Source: Faecalispora anaeroviscerum (lineage in GTDB: Bacteria > Bacillota > Clostridia > Oscillospirales > Acutalibacteraceae). Taken from it: a stretch of DNA of 64,000 bases. The stretch lies in NCBI RefSeq assembly GCF_947568225.1, contig NZ_CANOOQ010000001.1, positions 2,418,001 to 2,482,000 on the forward strand, in the 5' to 3' direction. Position numbers and translations under genes: made by a program. The number at the start of each line of letters is the position of its first letter. The stretch's first letter is position 1. Shown piece after piece: positions 60,617 to 64,000 of this stretch. The notes below the pieces were generated by a model. It saw nothing but the letters and a program-made list of their open reading frames with translations. It ran no database searches and was not told where the DNA came from.

Positions 60617-60993
60617 ATCGATTCTCCTTTATAAAGTCGCGTAAGAAGTTCAGAAAGCTGCTCGAGGGGAATAGAGCCGGCTTGTGCCAATCGCACGGCC
60701 TGCGAAATCAGCTCCCTGATTTGACGCAGATGCTCTTCCTGAATGGCCGAAACATCGCGTGCCGCGACAAAGCTGCCCTTCCCGGCGCGGGTAACAAGAA
60801 ACCCGTCGCGCTCCAGATCTTCATATGCACGCTTGGTCGTAATTACGCTGATTTGCAGTTCTCTGGCCAGCACGCGCATCGACGGCAGGGCGTCGCCCTC
60901 TTTCAGCCTGCCGCTGATAATCTGATTTTTGATTTGGTGGGTAATCTGTTCGTAGATCGGCCTGCTGTCGGAGTTGCTGATGAAAATATCCAC
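60613..60993 (-). CDS. GntR family regulator (YtrA subfamily)
   Basis: A 126-residue GntR protein of the short YtrA class: winged helix (PIYEQITHQIKNQIISGRLK, PSMRVLARELQISVITTKRA) and a short helical C-terminus. These regulators repress their own ABC operon and respond to cell-wall stress or antimicrobial peptides. Start GTG at 60993 with AAAGGAG upstream. The operator/promoter lies directly before it (61022-61063). Shares a four-base overlap with the ATPase. Confidence 0.94.
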   Translation of the reverse strand: MDIFISNSDSRPIYEQITHQIKNQIISGRLKEGDALPSMRVLARELQISVITTKRAYEDLERDGFLVTRAGKGSFVAARDVSAIQEEHLRQIRELISQAVRLAQAGSIPLEQLSELLTRLYKGESI

Positions 60994-61021
60994 GGCGCTC
61001 TCCTTTCTGGATATTGTATAT

Positions 61022-61063
61022 ATACTGTATACACAGTATGACGCAAGAAAGTGAAAATGTCAA
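61022..61063 (-). promoter_or_regulatory. GntR operon promoter with ATACTGT inverted repeat
   Basis: Inverted repeat ATACTGT-ATAC-ACAGTAT (61022-61039). The minus strand has TTGACA (61058-61063) and CATACT (61035-61040) 17 bases apart, so the operator covers the -10. Confidence 0.75.
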
Positions 61064-61181
61064 GAGGATTTTTCTTAGTAAAGCGCGAACAAAATATACA
61101 AATAGTATATAGATTGTTGCATTCTACAAATTCCACTGAATTTTTCGCTGTTTTACAAAAAAATAAAGATATTTTCGAAAG

Positions 61182-61208
61182 CTTTCCCTTTGTGGGGAAA
61201 GTTTTTTT
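61182..61208 (+). terminator. Orphan rho-independent terminator
   Basis: Stem CTTTCCC / GGGAAAG with a 6-base loop followed by seven Ts on the plus strand, yet no plus-strand gene precedes it. The rest of 61064-61369 shows no gene; this may end a small RNA. Confidence 0.55.
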
Positions 61209-61369
61209 GTTTTGCTCTGGGGAGTCAGAACCTGCCGTGCCGATTGGAAAAAGAAGCGGATTTGTCTAACCGTGCAAAGCATGGGCGAAATCTTGCCAGA
61301 GGGAAAGAACGGTGGGGACTTTTTGCTTTAAAACAGACCATTGGGTCTGAAAACGGGGAAGGAGGGCGT

Positions 61370-61690
61370 ATGACGGACTCGAACAAGGCCAAACGAAAAA
61401 TCATGCGCGGCTACGATAAGCTTGCGTTCGGAGGAATTGCTGACGCTGTGCGGCTGATGTTCAGCGACGACCCGGATCAGCTGGAAATTCGCGGAATGGA
61501 TTTATTCAATGTAGCGGAGATCAAGCGCCCGAAGGGCGGCAGAATGGAAATCAAATTTTTTGATCGCATTAAGGCGCTGCAATGCCTGGAGCAGATGAAT
61601 GAGGAGCGGCAGGAAGGCCCGGGCGGCTTTTACCGCGCGCTGGAGCAAAGCGTGCGCAGCTTTGAGCCGGACTCACCGGAGGAGGGCTGA
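61370..61690 (+). CDS. Phage terminase small subunit-like protein
   Basis: A 106-residue protein directly before the large terminase gene, with GGAGGGCG upstream of the ATG. The middle (GYDKLAFGGIADAVRLMFSD, then MDLFNVAEIKRPKGGRMEI) is conserved in short terminase-associated proteins of Clostridia prophages, although no helix-turn-helix is obvious by eye. In phages the small subunit recognises packaging DNA. No integrase or repressor precedes it. The longer upstream frame from 61190 lacks a plausible start. Confidence 0.7.
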   Translation: MTDSNKAKRKIMRGYDKLAFGGIADAVRLMFSDDPDQLEIRGMDLFNVAEIKRPKGGRMEIKFFDRIKALQCLEQMNEERQEGPGGFYRALEQSVRSFEPDSPEEG

Positions 61691-61692
61691 GC

Positions 61693-62967
61693 TTGGAATT
61701 TCACCCTTTTTCGAAAAAGCAGCTTCAGGCGCTGAGCTGGTGGTGCCGGGGCAGCCCCTTCGAGCGGTACAGCGCGGTGATTTGCGACGGCGCGGTGCGC
61801 AGCGGAAAAACGCTTTGCCTTGGAATTTCGTTTATCGCGTGGTCATTCTACCGTTTTGAAGGTCAGTCGTTCGCGCTGTGCGGAAAAACCATCCGTTCGC
61901 TGCGGCGGAATCTGGTCGTGCCCCTGCTGCCGGTGCTGCGGGAAAATGGCTTTGAATGCTCCCTGCGGCTTTCGGAGAACGTGCTGATCATCTCGGCGGG
62001 CGGGCGCGAGAACCGGTTTTACCTGTTCGGCGGCAAGGATGAATCCTCCTCTGCCCTGATTCAGGGAATGACGCTTGCGGGTGTGCTGTTCGACGAGGTG
62101 GCACTCATGCCCCGCTCGTTTGTGGAGCAGGCGCTGGCCCGCTGTTCGGTGGAGGGCTCGACGTTCTGGTTCAACTGCAACCCGGAACACCCGCAGCACT
62201 GGTTTTACCGCGAGTGGATTCAAAACGCTGCCAAAAAGAACGCGCTGTACCTGCATTTTCAGATGGAGGACAATCCGTCGCTGTCGCAGGCAATGCTGGA
62301 GCGCTACCGGGGGCTGTATTCCGGCACGTTTTACCGCCGGTTTGTGCTGGGGGAATGGGTGGCCGCCGAAGGGCTGGTGTATCCTTTTATGAAGCAGGAG
62401 CAGTTTTGTCCTGTGCCGGGCGGGGTGTTTGAGCGGTATGTGATTTCGTGCGATTACGGAACTGTGAATCCCTCTTCCTTTGGATTATGGGGAAAGCAGA
62501 GCGGCTGTTGGTACCGGCTGGCGGAGTATTACTACGATTCCCGGCGGGAGGGCTTTCAGCGCACCGACGAGGAGCATTACGCGGGGCTTTCTAAGCTCGC
62601 CGGGGAGAGAAAAATTGACTGCGTGGTGGCCGACCCCTCCGCCGCGAGCTTTATGGCGGTAATTCGACGTCACGGAGATTTTCGGGTGATCCCGGCAAAA
62701 AACGATGTGCTGGACGGAATCCGCGAGGTGGCGGCGGCGCTCAAAGCGGGGCATCTGCGCGTTTGCGACACGTGCGCCGATGCGATGAGGGAATTTTCGC
62801 TGTACCGCTGGAGCTCCGACTCCACCAGGGACGCGCCGATCAAGGAGAACGACCACGCCATGGACGATATTCGCTATTTTACCGCAACAATATTACAGCA
62901 GGACGCGGTGGGCTGCTTTGCGGTGGCCGCGCCGCGCCGGACAGGAGAGTGTGATGGGTTGGTTTAA
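61693..62967 (+). CDS. Phage terminase large subunit
   Basis: Motor and nuclease of DNA packaging, 424 residues. The ATPase domain has a Walker A CDGAVRSGKT (residues 31-40) and Walker B GVLFDEVAL (Asp134, Glu135); the nuclease domain follows with SCDYGTVNPSSFG and VVADPSAASF (metal-binding Asp). This is the PBSX/terminase_6 style. The start is a TTG at 61693 with GGAGGGC upstream. It overlaps the portal gene by 14 bases, as is usual in phage packaging modules. Confidence 0.92.
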   Translation: MEFHPFSKKQLQALSWWCRGSPFERYSAVICDGAVRSGKTLCLGISFIAWSFYRFEGQSFALCGKTIRSLRRNLVVPLLPVLRENGFECSLRLSENVLIISAGGRENRFYLFGGKDESSSALIQGMTLAGVLFDEVALMPRSFVEQALARCSVEGSTFWFNCNPEHPQHWFYREWIQNAAKKNALYLHFQMEDNPSLSQAMLERYRGLYSGTFYRRFVLGEWVAAEGLVYPFMKQEQFCPVPGGVFERYVISCDYGTVNPSSFGLWGKQSGCWYRLAEYYYDSRREGFQRTDEEHYAGLSKLAGERKIDCVVADPSAASFMAVIRRHGDFRVIPAKNDVLDGIREVAAALKAGHLRVCDTCADAMREFSLYRWSSDSTRDAPIKENDHAMDDIRYFTATILQQDAVGCFAVAAPRRTGECDGLV

Positions 62968-64000
62968 AACAAAACGGCCACCGGCCGGACCCGCCGCGCA
63001 GACGGCCCCGCGCGCGGGGTGGCAGGCGGGCTGGGAATGGAACCGGTACGCTCCGCTTGCGGGCGGGGAAGAGCGGCTGTACGGTGCGCTGCGGGAATCG
63101 GTACCGATTATTTCCGCAGCACTGGAAAAAACGGTGCGCCTGATTGGTACCTTTCAGGTTGAGTGCCCCGACGCCGCGGCAAGGCGGGGGTTGGCGGAAT
63201 TTTTGCGCCATGTGCCGGTGGGAGCGGCGCAGACGGGAATTCAGAGCTTTTTGAGCACGTATCTCGACCAGCTGCTTCTGTATGGCACCGCCGTGGGGGA
63301 AATCCTCCCCAGAGCGGACGGGACGGGGATCGCGGGACTTTATAACGCACGGCTGGAGCATCTGGAGCTGCGCCGCGGAGAGAACCCGATGGAGGTGCAG
63401 CTGTGTGTGCGGGGAACAGCCGGTGAGTCTGTGCCGGTGAAGTACCCCGATCTGGTGCTGCTGTCGGCGCTGAATCCCGAGCCGGGAGAGGTGCGTGGCG
63501 TATCGATTCTGCGGGGCCTGCCCTTTCTGGGGGAGGTGCTGATGAAAATCTACAATACCATCGGCGTCAACTGGGACAGGGTGGGCAACACCCGCTTTGC
63601 CGTAACCTACAAGCCCTCCGGTGAGGGCGACCGGGCCTATGCCGCCGAGCGCGCCCGGCAAATTGCCGAGCAATGGAGCCGCGCGATGCAGCCGGGGGCC
63701 GGGGTGAGCGATTTTGTCGCCGTGGGTGATGTGAATATCCGTGTCATTGGCGCGGACAACCAGATTCTGGACAGCGAGATTCCGGTGAGGCAGCTGCTGG
63801 AGCAGATTGTCGCGAAGCTGGGCGTGCCGCCGTTTTTGCTGGGGCTTTCGTGGTCCTCCACGGAACGGATGTCCTCCCAGCAGGCAGACCTTCTGACGAG
63901 TGAGCTGGAAAGCTACCGCCGTCTGCTGGAACCGGTGATTGAGAAAATCTGCCGCATGTGGCTCTCGATCAACGGATATTCCGAGTGGCTGGAGATCGAC
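62954..64000 (+). CDS. Phage portal protein (partial, runs off the window)
   Basis: An open frame from the ATG at 62954 to the right edge (349 codons seen, no stop). It follows the large terminase with a 14-base overlap, which is the place of the portal protein, the DNA gate of the procapsid. The sequence (GTAVGEILPRADGTGIAGLY; LGVPPFLLGLSWSSTERMSS) fits the SPP1/HK97-like portal core. The remaining phage genes lie outside the window. Confidence 0.85.
   Translation, partial: MGWFKTKRPPAGPAAQTAPRAGWQAGWEWNRYAPLAGGEERLYGALRESVPIISAALEKTVRLIGTFQVECPDAAARRGLAEFLRHVPVGAAQTGIQSFLSTYLDQLLLYGTAVGEILPRADGTGIAGLYNARLEHLELRRGENPMEVQLCVRGTAGESVPVKYPDLVLLSALNPEPGEVRGVSILRGLPFLGEVLMKIYNTIGVNWDRVGNTRFAVTYKPSGEGDRAYAAERARQIAEQWSRAMQPGAGVSDFVAVGDVNIRVIGADNQILDSEIPVRQLLEQIVAKLGVPPFLLGLSWSSTERMSSQQADLLTSELESYRRLLEPVIEKICRMWLSINGYSEWLEID

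Noticed and set aside
61190..61369. N-terminal extension of the small terminase frame
   Set aside because: It begins inside a terminator hairpin and T-run region without a ribosome site; the ATG at 61370 has GGAGGG.

Overview
The window looks like the chromosome of an anaerobic Firmicute of the class Clostridia, most likely Oscillospiraceae/Ruminococcaceae-like. This rests on GC-rich coding DNA (judged by eye), strong AGGAGG ribosome sites, TTGACA/TATAAT promoters, TTG and GTG starts, and anaerobic enzymes: one-piece pyruvate:ferredoxin oxidoreductase, glycyl-radical enzyme with activase, and flavodiiron protein. The species assignment is inference.

Layout. 1-6.3 kb: ilvD, a membrane-anchored unknown, a penicillin V acylase-like hydrolase, tadA and a CPBP protease. 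6.4-10.5 kb: a redox operon (Rrf2 regulator, an acyl-CoA dehydrogenase/EtfA/rubredoxin fusion, a flavodiiron protein). 10.6-16.7 kb: an AraC regulator and a four-gene operon of glycyl-radical activase, glycyl-radical enzyme with an unusual GGCHW active-site motif, bicupin and type I mannose-6-phosphate isomerase. 17-24.5 kb: a secreted DUF5107-like protein divergent from a sugar ABC transporter (order ATPase, permease, binding protein) followed by an aldehyde dehydrogenase. The two sides share a symmetric promoter built on a perfect 24-bp inverted repeat.

24.7-33.9 kb: HxlR regulator, tRNA-Arg(CCT), a sigma-region-4 protein and a small partner divergent from an XRE/ImmA pair sharing an operator, an acidic unknown, flavodoxin, mnmA, CpXC protein, asnB and a secreted repeat protein. 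34-35.2 kb: PadR with a membrane partner. 35.3-43.1 kb: a LysR-controlled catabolic cluster with aldolase-like lyase, 2-hydroxyacid dehydrogenase, amidohydrolase and two copies of a TRAP-like permease plus a mini-subunit. A remnant of the dehydrogenase gene lies before the second permease copy, so the cluster arose by tandem duplication. 43.2-53 kb: CBS/CorC membrane protein, pyruvate:ferredoxin oxidoreductase, rsmE, SDR, flavodoxin, glycyl-tRNA synthetase and GtrA. 53.2-57.6 kb: two-component system plus HtrA-type protease. 57.7-61 kb: GntR/ABC operon with three paralogous permeases. 61.4 kb to the right edge: phage packaging genes (small terminase, large terminase, portal).

The most unusual candidates are the redox operon, which could carry electrons from an acyl-CoA through fused flavin and rubredoxin domains to an O2/NO-reducing flavodiiron enzyme; the glycyl-radical enzyme with a non-standard active-site motif next to sugar-phosphate genes; and the duplicated transporter with a two-helix subunit. 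All functions are read from motifs and context only; no database search was run.
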